DNA of 64,000 nucleotides from positions 3,038,001-3,102,000 of the forward strand of contig NZ_CP016543.2 in the NCBI RefSeq assembly GCF_001687665.2, in the 5' to 3' direction. The notes under the pieces are model-generated. The model had not been told where the DNA came from and searched no databases. It worked only from the letters and a program-made list of their open reading frames with translations. Of the stretch, positions 28,924 to 38,643 are shown one piece after another. The DNA comes from Planococcus donghaensis. Lineage in GTDB: Bacteria > Bacillota > Bacilli > Bacillales_A > Planococcaceae. The number at the start of each line of letters is the position of its first letter. Within the stretch, counting starts at the first letter, position 1. Both the position numbers and the translations under genes were made by a program.

Positions 28924-30593
28924 TAAATCCTTTCTTTCGTATATTTTTGGAGTTTTCTGCTGATAGTAGATTGGTTTACCTTTAATACTTCCGCAACTTT
29001 TGTTGTAGATCCGTACTTCTTTTCTGCCATTTCTAATAATTCTTTTTCAAGTAATTCTACCGCTTCTTTAAGTGGCATGATTTTGTTAATACTTATACTT
29101 TTTTCACTAATATTGTCCACGTTAATATATTCCGGAAGATCTTCTAGTTCGATTAATCCTCCCTCTGAAGTTACAAATAACCGTTCAATTATATTTTGCA
29201 TCTCTTGAACATTTCCAGGCCATGAATATTCCTGCAACTTTCTTAATACCCGAGGTTGGAATTTCTTCTCTTCCCCATACTTCTGATTTAATTGATCGGT
29301 AAAATGAATGATTAAAGGTATAATATCTTCATTTCGTTCTCTTAAAGGAGGGATCGTAATTGGAACGACATTTAATAGATAGTATAGATCTTCTCTAAAT
29401 CCACCTTCTTCTACTTTTTTTCTAAGGTTTTTACTAGATGCTGTTATTATTCTAATGTTGCTAGTTTTGACCTTATTCCCTTTCCCTTGTAACGCTTTTA
29501 GGAACTTTATTTGAGTCGACATGGGCATCTCTTCTATTTGTTCTAGAAACAAAGTTCCCGAGTTCGCCATCTCAATCAGACCCATTTTACTTTCTTTGTT
29601 TTCATAACCAAACAACTCTGCTTCTAATATAGCTGACGGCATCGAACCACAATTAAGTGTTATAAAAGGGTGATTATTTCGATTGCTCCATTTATGTATA
29701 AAAGTAGCAATTACTTCTTTTCCTACTCCAGATTCACCTAGAAGCAACACCGGGGAATCAACTTTCGCGATTTTTTGAGAAAAACTAACGATGCTCTTCA
29801 TTTTTTCACTTCTGGAAATAATCTCTTTCTCGATTTCTTCTCTTGCTCGAAACTCTTCAATTTCTTGACGGTAACCTTCTGTCATTTGCCTCAATAAGTC
29901 CACTTCAGATTCTAGCTCTTTCACTTCCGTGACATCCCTTGATGCATTAATTACTCTAATAACATTGCCTTCGTTATCTTTAACTGGTGTACCCACTACC
30001 ATCAAACGTCTTCCTGTTTTCGTTGTCTGGATAAACGATACTTTTTCCTTTTTCTCTAGCACCAACCTTGTAACAGAAGGCTTAAATACCCCTTCCTCTT
30101 CTAGTTGATAAACTGTTTTACCGATTAAATCACTTTCTTTATATCCCCAAAGTGCTTCACACGCTGCACTGACCCTTAAAGTTTTCCCTTCTCCATCTGA
30201 TACATAAATAACATCATATGATGTATCAAAAATCGTTTTAAGATCTAACACTAAATCTTGATAAGAATCCAATTCTTGTGTAAATTCTTCTAACGATGAT
30301 TTTGTTTGAAAAAAAAGACTAAAACCCGAATCCTCATTTAAAAAGTACAGTGACTTTTTTGCCACAAAACTTTCTTCTGCAAATTTAAACTGAAAGATTT
30401 CCGTTTCTTCATCTCTGAGCTCTTCACTAAACAAACGCGGGAATACACCATCCCAATACCGACCAATTACTTCTGCCTTGTTACAATATAGTTTTCTTTC
30501 AGCAAACTTATTGAGTTGAGTAATTTTATAATCTCGATCGAAAAAAATTAATCCCATAGGTATCAGATCTATTAGCTGAGAGTGATTATTCAT
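28923..30593 (-). CDS. PAS-AAA+-HTH regulator lacking the sigma-54 contact loop (TyrR-like)
   Basis: 556-residue regulator: PAS domain (about 5-75), second PAS (about 110-215), coiled coil (about 215-255), AAA+ domain (about 262-480, Walker A LLGESGVGKE) and a C-terminal helix-turn-helix (about 520-556, STTKVAEVLKVNQSTISRKL). The GAFTGA loop that contacts sigma-54 is absent: after ELFGYE the sequence goes NKESKMGLIEMA. The Walker B acids are changed too (TLFLEQIEEMP instead of LFLDEI). This resembles TyrR, which acts with the housekeeping sigma factor, and agrees with the sigma-A promoter downstream. It likely senses a small molecule through its PAS domains and controls the adjacent catabolic operon. 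Confidence 0.88.
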   Translation of the reverse strand: MNNHSQLIDLIPMGLIFFDRDYKITQLNKFAERKLYCNKAEVIGRYWDGVFPRLFSEELRDEETEIFQFKFAEESFVAKKSLYFLNEDSGFSLFFQTKSSLEEFTQELDSYQDLVLDLKTIFDTSYDVIYVSDGEGKTLRVSAACEALWGYKESDLIGKTVYQLEEEGVFKPSVTRLVLEKKEKVSFIQTTKTGRRLMVVGTPVKDNEGNVIRVINASRDVTEVKELESEVDLLRQMTEGYRQEIEEFRAREEIEKEIISRSEKMKSIVSFSQKIAKVDSPVLLLGESGVGKEVIATFIHKWSNRNNHPFITLNCGSMPSAILEAELFGYENKESKMGLIEMANSGTLFLEQIEEMPMSTQIKFLKALQGKGNKVKTSNIRIITASSKNLRKKVEEGGFREDLYYLLNVVPITIPPLRERNEDIIPLIIHFTDQLNQKYGEEKKFQPRVLRKLQEYSWPGNVQEMQNIIERLFVTSEGGLIELEDLPEYINVDNISEKSISINKIMPLKEAVELLEKELLEMAEKKYGSTTKVAEVLKVNQSTISRKLQKYTKERI

Positions 30594-30754
30594 TACTTCC
30601 CTACACGCCCTTTCCTATACAGCAACAAGTTTTTCTCTAAATTTTCACACTACTCATTTTAACACCTAAAGTTATGTGCGTAACTAGTTGTTGATAAGAA
30701 GAGCATTGATAAACTTATTTGCAACTGATTCCAAGAATAGCTAGTCACCAAACA

Positions 30755-30798
30755 AAAAATGACCCGAAATATACAATCGTATATTTCGGGTCATTTTT
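30755..30798. terminator. Strong terminator after the DUF4064 gene
   Basis: A perfect 20-bp stem (30755-30774 with 30779-30798) with a 4-nt loop and A/T runs on both sides. It ends the minus-strand ABC/DUF4064 operon 9 bp after the last stop codon. Confidence 0.92.
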
Positions 30799-30806
30799 AT
30801 ATTAAT

Positions 30807-31232
30807 TTATCCCTCAATCACGGTCTTAGGCTTCCGTACAAGCGCCATAACACCAGCAATCAGGTAGAAAATACCTGCTAAAACGCCGGCTCCACCACTC
30901 ACAAATGCAACAATCACCGCTGTTGCGATTAAGATGATTCCTGCCACTACTGGTTTTTTATTGCCTTTTAGCAAGACCATCGCGACAATTCCTAAAATGA
31001 TAGCTACTACTGAAGAAACCGTGAGAAACCATCCTCCTGTGCCTAGCATATCTAACATTTCATCAAAATCGCCCATACCCATTTCCGGATTTTCTGCAGC
31101 CATTTCATTAAATGACTCTTCCATAACTCCTCGATTGTTTTGGAGCCAAATCATGAGGCTTCCAATTCCTGCGGTAAACACATAACCCAGTACCCCAATA
31201 ATGGCTAATACCATTTCTGCTGTTCTTTTCAT
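30807..31232 (-). CDS. DUF4064-type small membrane protein
   Basis: 141-residue protein with about four membrane segments; an outside loop (about 45-65) is rich in Glu/Met/Asp (EMGMGDFDEML). This layout matches DUF4064 proteins, which have no known function. GAGGAGGAG sets the ATG at 31232. It is the third gene after an ABC-2 ATPase and permease and may be an accessory of that transporter. Confidence 0.72.
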   Translation of the reverse strand: MKRTAEMVLAIIGVLGYVFTAGIGSLMIWLQNNRGVMEESFNEMAAENPEMGMGDFDEMLDMLGTGGWFLTVSSVVAIILGIVAMVLLKGNKKPVVAGIILIATAVIVAFVSGGAGVLAGIFYLIAGVMALVRKPKTVIEG

Positions 31233-31254
31233 ACTACTCCTCCTCAATTTTTGT

Positions 31255-32199
31255 TTATTGTCCTGCGATGTCGCGTTTCGTGAATGCTGTCCATGCTGCT
31301 CCTAAAAACACAACAAAGTATACAAGGAGCACTACTACTGAAAACGTTAACGTCATGTCTTCATTGATTGGCATACCACCAGCTACATACTGTTTTAAAT
31401 TGGTGTTGGCAAATAGAATATATTTAGCCCAGTCGTATTGCGCGAAAAATACAACAATCGTATTGCCTGCCATCATTAAAAAAATCGCCAGTCCAATTGC
31501 CATGCCGCTGCTTCTGAAAATCGCCGAAATCATAAAGGCAAAAGTCGCCATCATAACTAAAGTGACCAAACTGTACCCATATGCTTCAACGATTTCACCA
31601 AATACACCGACTTGAACAAAGCCTTCTATTTGTCGCTGAACTAACGATGGATTCCAACCATTTAATCCAAACAACACAGTCCCCGTCATCCAAGAAGTTA
31701 CTAATAGGAATAAGAGCAGGGTTAGTGCAAAAACCAATACGGACAAATATTTGGAGAATAAAATCTTTGTCCTAGAAATGGGACGAATCAGTAACAACTT
31801 AATTGTACCCCATTTAAACTCATTTGAAATGATTCCAGCAGCCACGACAATCGTGAACAAGCTGATCAATGACGAAAGGACGCTGTTTTCTAGTACATAC
31901 TCCCAGCCATCATAAGGTGCAGGCTTAATATCGTTTTCTAAATAGTAGTTGTTTTCTTCAATCATCGGTTGATTTATGCTTTGGATAAATTCATCATTTT
32001 CCATCTCAGCGAGAAGCTGTGCGTTTTCTTCTTGAAGCTCAGTTCGCCAGTTATCGCCGTATTCTTTAAAGTCGGCTTCTTCCCCCATAAACTTGGTTAA
32101 CAATCCACCACCAATGGCAATTGCGAGTATGACAATAAACATCACCCACGTTGATTTTTGGGCATATAATTTTATTTGTTCGTTCCAGATTAAGTTCAT
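31255..32199 (-). CDS. ABC-2 type permease
   Basis: 314-residue permease with one N-terminal membrane segment (after the IKLYAQKSTWVMF segment), an extracellular loop and five more segments, like BcrB/NatB-type exporters. The ATG at 32199 is 4 nt beyond the ATPase stop, suggesting coupled translation. A TTG at 32211 with GGAGAG 7 nt upstream is a real alternative. Works with the ATPase just upstream. Substrate unknown; peptide antibiotics or lipids are typical for the family. Confidence 0.82.
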   Translation of the reverse strand: MNLIWNEQIKLYAQKSTWVMFIVILAIAIGGGLLTKFMGEEADFKEYGDNWRTELQEENAQLLAEMENDEFIQSINQPMIEENNYYLENDIKPAPYDGWEYVLENSVLSSLISLFTIVVAAGIISNEFKWGTIKLLLIRPISRTKILFSKYLSVLVFALTLLLFLLVTSWMTGTVLFGLNGWNPSLVQRQIEGFVQVGVFGEIVEAYGYSLVTLVMMATFAFMISAIFRSSGMAIGLAIFLMMAGNTIVVFFAQYDWAKYILFANTNLKQYVAGGMPINEDMTLTFSVVVLLVYFVVFLGAAWTAFTKRDIAGQ

Positions 32200-32203
32200 G
32201 AAA

Positions 32204-33124
32204 TTACTCAATGGTATTCTCTCCAATCAAGTCAAAGAATTTATCTTCGAGTGTCGCTTGCAGCACACGAACGCCATAAATGCTGATTCCTTGTTCGACT
32301 AATTTTTTCAAAATGGCTGGAATTTCTTCACGTTTAACTGACAACGACAGTTCTTTCGCAGTCACGCCGATTTTGTTTGCTAATTGCGTTTCTAAATACG
32401 TTTTAGCAGGAGCTAACGGTTCTGCTTCGATATAAACTTCTTGAAGCGATTCTTCCGTTTCGACGCTCTGTACGTTTTCAATGGCAACCAATTCGCCATT
32501 TTTAATAATGCCGATCCGGTCACACATTAATTCGATTTCCGATAGCAAATGACTCGAAACAATCACTGCGACATTTTCTTTTTCCGCTAAATTGCGTATG
32601 TATTTGCGAATTTCTCGAATACCTGATGGATCCAGTCCGTTAGTAGGCTCATCTAATATTAATATCGATGGTCGGTGTAACAACGCTTGTGCAATCCCGA
32701 GACGCTGACGCATACCTAGTGAATAGCGCCCTGCTTTTTCGTGAATGGCGTTACCTAAACCGACCAGTGAAACCACTTCGTTCATGCGCGCTTCTGTTAC
32801 GCCATCTACCATGCGCGCGTATTGCTGCAAGTTTTTCCAACCGCTTAAAAATGGGTACGTCTCCGGATTTTCAACGATTGCGCCTACATGTTGAATCGCA
32901 TTTTTAAAATCCGTCTTAATACTTTTTCCTTCGATCAACACATCACCATCCGTAATGTCGATCAAGCCCACCATCATTCGGATTGTGGTCGTCTTGCCCG
33001 CTCCGTTCGGTCCTAAAAATCCGAACACTTCGCCTGCTTGAATTTCAAAATCGAGTCCTTTAATAATCGGTTTTTTCCCGATGGTCTTTTTTAACTTCAC
33101 CAATTGCATTGCTGGTTTAGACAT
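32204..33124 (-). CDS. ABC-2 exporter ATPase, BcrA type
   Basis: 306-residue ATPase with Walker A GPNGAGKT, signature YSLGMRQRLGIA, Walker B LILDEPTNGLDPSG and H loop SSHLLSE, plus the C-terminal extension typical of BcrA/NatA drug or bacitracin exporters. The ATG at 33124 follows GGGGGCGAG; a longer ORF extends to 33256 without a ribosome site. Forms an operon with the permease and the DUF4064 gene. Confidence 0.88.
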   Translation of the reverse strand: MSKPAMQLVKLKKTIGKKPIIKGLDFEIQAGEVFGFLGPNGAGKTTTIRMMVGLIDITDGDVLIEGKSIKTDFKNAIQHVGAIVENPETYPFLSGWKNLQQYARMVDGVTEARMNEVVSLVGLGNAIHEKAGRYSLGMRQRLGIAQALLHRPSILILDEPTNGLDPSGIREIRKYIRNLAEKENVAVIVSSHLLSEIELMCDRIGIIKNGELVAIENVQSVETEESLQEVYIEAEPLAPAKTYLETQLANKIGVTAKELSLSVKREEIPAILKKLVEQGISIYGVRVLQATLEDKFFDLIGENTIE

Positions 33125-33353
33125 ACACTCGCCCCCATAAATTATCTTTCCTCCTACTTTTACGAATAGGAAGACAAATAGTTCCTGTAAATGGGAAAAT
33201 ACATGAAAAAGCAACAAGGAAGTTATCTTCACTCCTCTTAATTTACGTTTTTTCACCCTTATTTGCTTGAAGAAGACCTATAAAGGATATAGTAACAGTA
33301 CAAGATAAAATTCAAACCGGGAAATAGCTGATATTCAATAGGAGGTCTTCATC

Positions 33354-34883
33354 GTGAAACCACAAATATTGATCGTAGGAGCTGGCCCAACCGGTCTGGC
33401 TCTTGCTCATAGCCTTGCCACTCAAGGCGTTCCTTTTCGAATCATTGAAAAAAATTCGGGTACGGGAAAAGCTTCTCGTGCCTTAGCTGTTCATGCGCGA
33501 ATCTTGGAGCATTATCAACAACTGGGGTTGTCTGAGCGGCTCGTCAGTAGAGGGCAGCCGATTTTGTCATTGGATTTGAGTGATGGCAAAGAAGTAAAAG
33601 CCAACCTCAAATTTAACGATTTCGGAAAAGGGCTGAGTCCTTTTCCGTTTATCCTTAGCTTGCCGCAAGATGAACAAGAAGAAATGCTTGTAGATGAATT
33701 AAAGAAAATCGGAGTCGAAATTGAATGGGGTACGGAGTTGTCTTCTTTTGCAGACAACGGAGACTCGGTAACTGCAGTGTTAAAGAAAGAGGGACTTCCA
33801 GAAGAATCGGCTGACTTTGAGTATTTATGCGGCTGTGATGGTGCCAGCAGCATGGTGCGAAAAGGAATGGAATTCGAGTTTCCAGGAGGCACGTACGAGC
33901 AATTATTTTTTGTTGCCGATGTGGAAACCGAAAAATTAGAAGAAAAAATGGAAAAAATGGACATGTATATGGACGATGATGGCTTTATGTTGTATATGTC
34001 TGTACGCAACGCCCGCACGAAAAGAATTCTCGGCGTCGTCCCTGAAGAATTTAACGATCAAAAAGGAATCGAATATCGTCATATTAGCGAATACATTGAA
34101 GATAAAATTAGAGTGAAAGCATCAATTGTCAATTGGTTTTCTACTTACCGCGTCCATAACCGCGTGAGTGAGCACTTTTCCAAAGGACGCATTTTTATAT
34201 TAGGAGACGCGGGGCATCTTCATAGCCCAGCAGGCGGACAAGGGATGAATACCGGCATTGGGGATGCCATTAATTTATCGTGGAAACTTGCAGCGGTATG
34301 CCAAGGCAAAGCGGCCCCTTCTCTACTCGATACGTATGAATTGGAGCGGATTGGTTTTGCCCGAAAGTTAATCGCGACGACCGACAAAGCGTTCCAAACT
34401 ATCATTAATCAGCATCTTCGCGGAACTCTATTACGTAAGGTTATAGTTCCGCATATTTTGCCTTCTATGTTCAAGCTAGCGTTTGTTAAAAAGAACGGCT
34501 TTAAAATTTTGTCGCAAATCCACATTAACTACCGAGACAGCCCCATAAGTAAAGGCAAAGCCGGCAAAGTCTATGGGGGCATGCGCTTGCCGTGGATTCA
34601 AACAGCAGGTCGCGACAATTTCACTCCGTTGCAATCCGTGGATTGGCAAATTCACGTATACGGCAAAGCTAGCAAAGAACTGATCGATTTTGCTCGCTCT
34701 CATTCTTTCGAACTTCATGAATTTGCATGGGAACCTGCTATGCAAAAAGCCGGGTTCCACCAAAACGCCTTGTACTTTATCCGCCCGGATGGCCATGTGG
34801 CTTTGGCGAATAAAACGCAAGACGTTGGGGTGTTGAAGGGGTATATTGATGAATTTGAATTTGCTGCTTTTCGTGCACAGTGA
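33354..34883 (+). CDS. FAD-dependent aromatic monooxygenase (PheA/TfdB type)
   Basis: 509-residue flavoprotein hydroxylase. Rossmann motif GAGPTG near the N-terminus (8-13), the mid-protein CDGASS motif, and GDAGHLHSPAGGQGMNTGIGD binding the FAD ribityl/phosphate. A thioredoxin-like C-terminal domain follows (about 390-509). Such enzymes hydroxylate phenols, aminobenzoates or polyketides and also inactivate rifampicin or tetracycline; the substrate is unknown here. The start is GTG with AGGAGG 9 nt upstream. A possible promoter TTGCTT-17-GATATA is at 33263-33291. Single gene, convergent with the RpiR gene with only 16 bp between. Confidence 0.87.
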   Translation: MKPQILIVGAGPTGLALAHSLATQGVPFRIIEKNSGTGKASRALAVHARILEHYQQLGLSERLVSRGQPILSLDLSDGKEVKANLKFNDFGKGLSPFPFILSLPQDEQEEMLVDELKKIGVEIEWGTELSSFADNGDSVTAVLKKEGLPEESADFEYLCGCDGASSMVRKGMEFEFPGGTYEQLFFVADVETEKLEEKMEKMDMYMDDDGFMLYMSVRNARTKRILGVVPEEFNDQKGIEYRHISEYIEDKIRVKASIVNWFSTYRVHNRVSEHFSKGRIFILGDAGHLHSPAGGQGMNTGIGDAINLSWKLAAVCQGKAAPSLLDTYELERIGFARKLIATTDKAFQTIINQHLRGTLLRKVIVPHILPSMFKLAFVKKNGFKILSQIHINYRDSPISKGKAGKVYGGMRLPWIQTAGRDNFTPLQSVDWQIHVYGKASKELIDFARSHSFELHEFAWEPAMQKAGFHQNALYFIRPDGHVALANKTQDVGVLKGYIDEFEFAAFRAQ

Positions 34884-34899
34884 ATTAAACTGAAAAACT

Positions 34900-35619
34900 T
34901 TAGTTAGAGTTTTCTAGATTAGTCAATCTCGTAATAATTTCTTCAATAACAATAAAGAAGACAGTTCGTGTTTTCTCGAACGGTAATAAGTTAGCATCTT
35001 GATTGAACTCGGATAAGTAGAACACATAATCTGCAATAGATCCTAGCGTGTTCATATACTCTTCAAGTATCAACATGATACTTGCGCCATTTTCTTTTGC
35101 TTTTTCAAACAAAGGATCAAACGAAGAGAATTTGCCCGTTACGGAAAGAACGATGAGCAATGTGTTTTCATCTAATAGCCGCTCGGCAAAATCTTCACTT
35201 TGGGTGACCGTTACATTTTTGTCTGATACCGTTGCCAATTTATATGCAAAGTATTCAGCGCTTATATAGGATGGTCCTAATCCAAAGATAATCACTTTAT
35301 CGTATTTTTGAAACACAGAAACAAAATCATCGATTATTTCTGAGTCAAAATTCTCCAAGAATCGGATTAACCGCTCGATTTCACTTGATTTTTGTTGTTG
35401 GTCCAAATTGATTTCTTGTCCACTGCAGTACAATTTGTATTGTTTAAAATTGTGAAAGCCTAGTTTCCGAACCATTTTTGATATTTTAGAGGGGGACACT
35501 TCACATATCTTGGCAGCCTCTATTATTTTCAATTTATTGTTGGTAGAAACGGTTGTTGAGAGCTTGGCATGCACCTCTTCTTCTAACTTTGTTAAATTAT
35601 CTGTTACTAGTTTTATCAT
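34900..35619 (-). CDS. RpiR-family regulator (HTH plus SIS domain)
   Basis: 239-residue regulator with an N-terminal HTH_6 domain (about 1-75, SPSKISKMVRKLGF) and a sugar-isomerase SIS domain (about 100-230) that should bind a phosphosugar. The ATG at 35619 is preferred to a GTG at 35631 that touches the AGGAAG box. It lies downstream of, but separated by a terminator from, the ygc-like operon, which it probably controls. A short imperfect palindrome GACAAA-AA-TTTGTC at 35700-35713 in its leader may be an autoregulatory site. Confidence 0.85.
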   Translation of the reverse strand: MIKLVTDNLTKLEEEVHAKLSTTVSTNNKLKIIEAAKICEVSPSKISKMVRKLGFHNFKQYKLYCSGQEINLDQQQKSSEIERLIRFLENFDSEIIDDFVSVFQKYDKVIIFGLGPSYISAEYFAYKLATVSDKNVTVTQSEDFAERLLDENTLLIVLSVTGKFSSFDPLFEKAKENGASIMLILEEYMNTLGSIADYVFYLSEFNQDANLLPFEKTRTVFFIVIEEIITRLTNLENSN

Positions 35620-35787
35620 GTGGGATAACACTTCCTTTCGCTTAAAAATTATTCTCGACTAACGGGTCTTCTCTTCATGAAGTACCACAACTTATTCTAG
35701 ACAAAAATTTGTCCGGTAAAACTAGCGCTGATCACATTTCTTTAACTGTACATTAGTTTTGTGTTTTTTAAAATTTTGAGGCGCAAA

Positions 35788-35834
35788 ATCAGGCTGTTAC
35801 ACCCCAAAAGAATTTGATGGTGTAACAGCCTGAT
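35788..35834 (-). terminator. Terminator of the ygc-like operon
   Basis: Stem ATCAGGCTGTTACACC (35788-35803) pairs with GGTGTAACAGCCTGAT (35819-35834), 16 bp perfect, followed by TTTTG on the minus strand. Confidence 0.88.
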
Positions 35835-35866
35835 CACCTTAATAGATTTGCCATTCAGTTTTTAGA

Positions 35867-37174
35867 TCAATCAACAGGTTGGGCTGTAACTTGATCAGGC
35901 ACTGGAATTTCAACTTTTTTCGTAACGCCTAGTTTGAAGATTACTGTAACCGTAACGCCTAGTACACCAGCTAGTGCACTAAAGAGGAAGTAAGCATTGT
36001 AACCGCCGGCATCGCCAAATGATGAGATCATAAAACTCATCACAAGAGGCAGCAAAATATCCGGCAAATACCCAACAAATGAAATCAACCCAATCGACAG
36101 CCCTAGCCGTTCATCGGCAATATTGCAATCGCCTAATAATGACCAATACAGTCCACGAATGGTATAAACAGCAAGTCCGCTTAAGATAACCAATACGTAA
36201 AAGAAATATGCAGGCAATGTAGTTGGCAGCACGGAGATCAAGATTAGTAATCCTGATGCTGATGCTAGTGCAATCATTAACACATTACTCTTCCCAAATT
36301 TATCCCCTAAGAAACCACCTGCGATACCACCAACTGGTCTCATCCATAGCATGACTACTGTAACCGTCCCAACTATAGATACGTTGACCCCAACATTTGT
36401 TTGTAAAAAGCCACCGAAATAATAAATTGTCCATGTCACAATATAGCTCATGAATATGATGCCTCCAAGGAGCCATACAAAGCGGTTCGAAAATACTTGT
36501 TTGATCGCATCAACATTTGCAACTGATTTATTTTTCTCTTTCTTGTCTTTTTTGGGTGGTGCACTCTTATCATCGACGCTTACAAAAAGCATGATTAAGA
36601 TTGATACTAAAATCAGCACTCCCGAATACATGTAAATAACGTTGACCAATGCTTCTTGTTTATCTGCAACGGCCGTACTCGAACCTAGAATTCTAGAGAA
36701 GATAAAGATAGCGACACTTGCTAGTACTGCTTCTATTACGCCTCTACCACCATCCAAAATTCCAAAAAATCGACCTTCTTCTTCTCTTCTCGAAATAAGT
36801 TTCACCAGTTTTAAATGCGCTGACCAGAACGTTAAAACTGAAAATATCCCCCAAATAACAAAAATCAAAATGACGATTGGATAACTTGGAACTTGAGCAA
36901 ACCATAATCCCGCTAATCCTACAAACAACAACGAAATCGAAATGAGTTTTTTAGATGAAAATCGATCCGAAATCCATCCACTTGGGAAATAACCAACAAT
37001 GAACGCTAGCCCTAACACTGAAAAAATCGTATTCAACTGCGGCAAAGTCATTCCGTAAACTTCAAGAATGGTTTCTTGATAATTGGTTCTCAGGTAAATC
37101 AATGGAAATATTGCACCGGCAGCTAGAACGATAAGGAGAAACTGAAAATATCTTTTAAATTTAGTTGATTGCAT
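35867..37174 (-). CDS. MFS transporter, YgcS-like
   Basis: 435-residue major facilitator with twelve membrane segments; the loop 2-3 motif GWISDRFSSKKL is present, and a basic, Lys-rich central loop (about 205-220) splits the halves. Context makes it the counterpart of E. coli YgcS: last gene after an FGGY kinase, FAD oxidase and SDR. It probably imports the polyol, sugar or sugar acid used by those enzymes. The ATG at 37174 has GAAGGTGG at good distance. It follows the kinase by 16 bp. Confidence 0.85.
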   Translation of the reverse strand: MQSTKFKRYFQFLLIVLAAGAIFPLIYLRTNYQETILEVYGMTLPQLNTIFSVLGLAFIVGYFPSGWISDRFSSKKLISISLLFVGLAGLWFAQVPSYPIVILIFVIWGIFSVLTFWSAHLKLVKLISRREEEGRFFGILDGGRGVIEAVLASVAIFIFSRILGSSTAVADKQEALVNVIYMYSGVLILVSILIMLFVSVDDKSAPPKKDKKEKNKSVANVDAIKQVFSNRFVWLLGGIIFMSYIVTWTIYYFGGFLQTNVGVNVSIVGTVTVVMLWMRPVGGIAGGFLGDKFGKSNVLMIALASASGLLILISVLPTTLPAYFFYVLVILSGLAVYTIRGLYWSLLGDCNIADERLGLSIGLISFVGYLPDILLPLVMSFMISSFGDAGGYNAYFLFSALAGVLGVTVTVIFKLGVTKKVEIPVPDQVTAQPVD

Positions 37175-37190
37175 GAGCACCATCCACCTT

Positions 37191-38624
37191 CTATTTAAAA
37201 ATAGGATACGTAAGCTTTAGAATATTATCCGTGTGTGTTCTTACGTTTTTTACAACCGTATTATTTAAATCTGTATAAAAAGCATGGTTTTTTGAATCGG
37301 GTAAAAAAGTCTTTTCAGTTTCCACCATTTTAGTGATAGCTGCAGAAAAGTCATCATAAATTGATAAGTAAGTAGCTACACAAATAGCTGCTCCCAGACA
37401 AGCACTGCTACTGCCTTTTCGTCTGTGCACTGGCAAGCCAAACAAATCAGAGATGATTTGCATCAAAACATCACTCTTCGAACCTCCACCGATGACAATG
37501 ACTTGATCAAGTTCTAAATTGATTTCTTCTGTCATGTCTTCAATATTGTTTTTAATATTAAATGCAATCGCTTCCAGTATGGACCGATAAATATGGTATC
37601 GTGAATGGCGTTGATCAAACCCAATCATGATGCCTTTACGATACGGTTGACCCGAAGAAGCCAACCAATCCAGTATCGTAATTAACCCATCGCTGCCGAC
37701 TGGTACTTCTTGAGCTTTTCGGTTTAAATATTCCTCTTCGGAAACTCCGATTTTAGACGCTTCTGCAACTAATTCTTCTCCAATTAGCTTTTTGAACCAG
37801 CTGACCGTCCATAATCCTCGCCTTATCCCTATTGACTCGTATACGAATTTAAAAGGTACCGAAGCAAGTGTCGGAAAAAAGTTGTTAGCGTTTTCATAAT
37901 CTTCATCTCTAACGACCATGGCCGAAATAAACGTCCCTAACGAAATCATGATGGCTTGCTCGTTATCCAAACCTGAACCTAGAGCTTCAACAGCCTTATC
38001 ATTTGATGTCGCTATGACGGGTACACCTTTTTTTAACCCAAACTCAGCGGCAAGTTCTTTACGTAGCGAGCCTAATTTTTCACCTGGTTTTACAAGATTG
38101 AATAACATGTCGCGAGTTACTCCATTTGCTTTCATGACTTCGTCGTCTGTTGACCAATCCCATGTTTCGCGATCCAACGGCCAATACAGCTCACAATTCC
38201 CAGCAGTGTCATTATATTCTCCTGTTAATTTCAACCCTAAATAACCTGAAGTCGTCGTAACAAACTTTACTTGGTCATCTTGATGCTCATACGGTTTGAA
38301 TAACCTAACATCCATCCAGCTTAAAACTGGATGGGCTAGATCACCATTTTCTTGCAATAACACGCGACAACAACGAATTGTGCATAACCCAATGCCTTCG
38401 ATTGCTTTTGGGTCTCCTTGAAAATTCTCCAAACAATTTTTTATCCCGATATAAACGCTGTCCCACAAATCATTGTCGGGGTGAATGACAACGCCTGGTT
38501 CAGGAGTTAAGGTTTCTCGCAAAGCACAAGAACCAAAAGCAACTTCATTTCCCTCTAGATCAAAGATAGCTACTTTGCTGCTTTGTGAGCCATTATCAAT
38601 CCCCATAATGTATCTGTCTGTCAT
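37191..38624 (-). CDS. FGGY carbohydrate kinase, YgcE-like
   Basis: 477-residue FGGY-family sugar kinase. N-terminal phosphate-binding segment GIDNGSQSSKVAIFDLEGN, second-domain adenosine motif VIGGGSKSDVLMQI. Segments such as IRCCRVLL, SWMDVR and GIRRGLWTVSW resemble remembered E. coli YgcE (function unknown) better than xylulokinase or glycerol kinase. It should phosphorylate a sugar or polyol in the cytoplasm. GGGGGGAG precedes the ATG. Third gene of a four-gene operon. Confidence 0.88.
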   Translation of the reverse strand: MTDRYIMGIDNGSQSSKVAIFDLEGNEVAFGSCALRETLTPEPGVVIHPDNDLWDSVYIGIKNCLENFQGDPKAIEGIGLCTIRCCRVLLQENGDLAHPVLSWMDVRLFKPYEHQDDQVKFVTTTSGYLGLKLTGEYNDTAGNCELYWPLDRETWDWSTDDEVMKANGVTRDMLFNLVKPGEKLGSLRKELAAEFGLKKGVPVIATSNDKAVEALGSGLDNEQAIMISLGTFISAMVVRDEDYENANNFFPTLASVPFKFVYESIGIRRGLWTVSWFKKLIGEELVAEASKIGVSEEEYLNRKAQEVPVGSDGLITILDWLASSGQPYRKGIMIGFDQRHSRYHIYRSILEAIAFNIKNNIEDMTEEINLELDQVIVIGGGSKSDVLMQIISDLFGLPVHRRKGSSSACLGAAICVATYLSIYDDFSAAITKMVETEKTFLPDSKNHAFYTDLNNTVVKNVRTHTDNILKLTYPIFK

Positions 38625-38643
38625 ACTTCTCCCCCCATTCCCG

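Noticed and set aside
33515..34018. 167-residue antisense ORF within the flavin monooxygenase gene
   Set aside because: Ser-rich translation typical of a reverse-strand shadow, no ribosome site, and the sense gene has intact FAD motifs.
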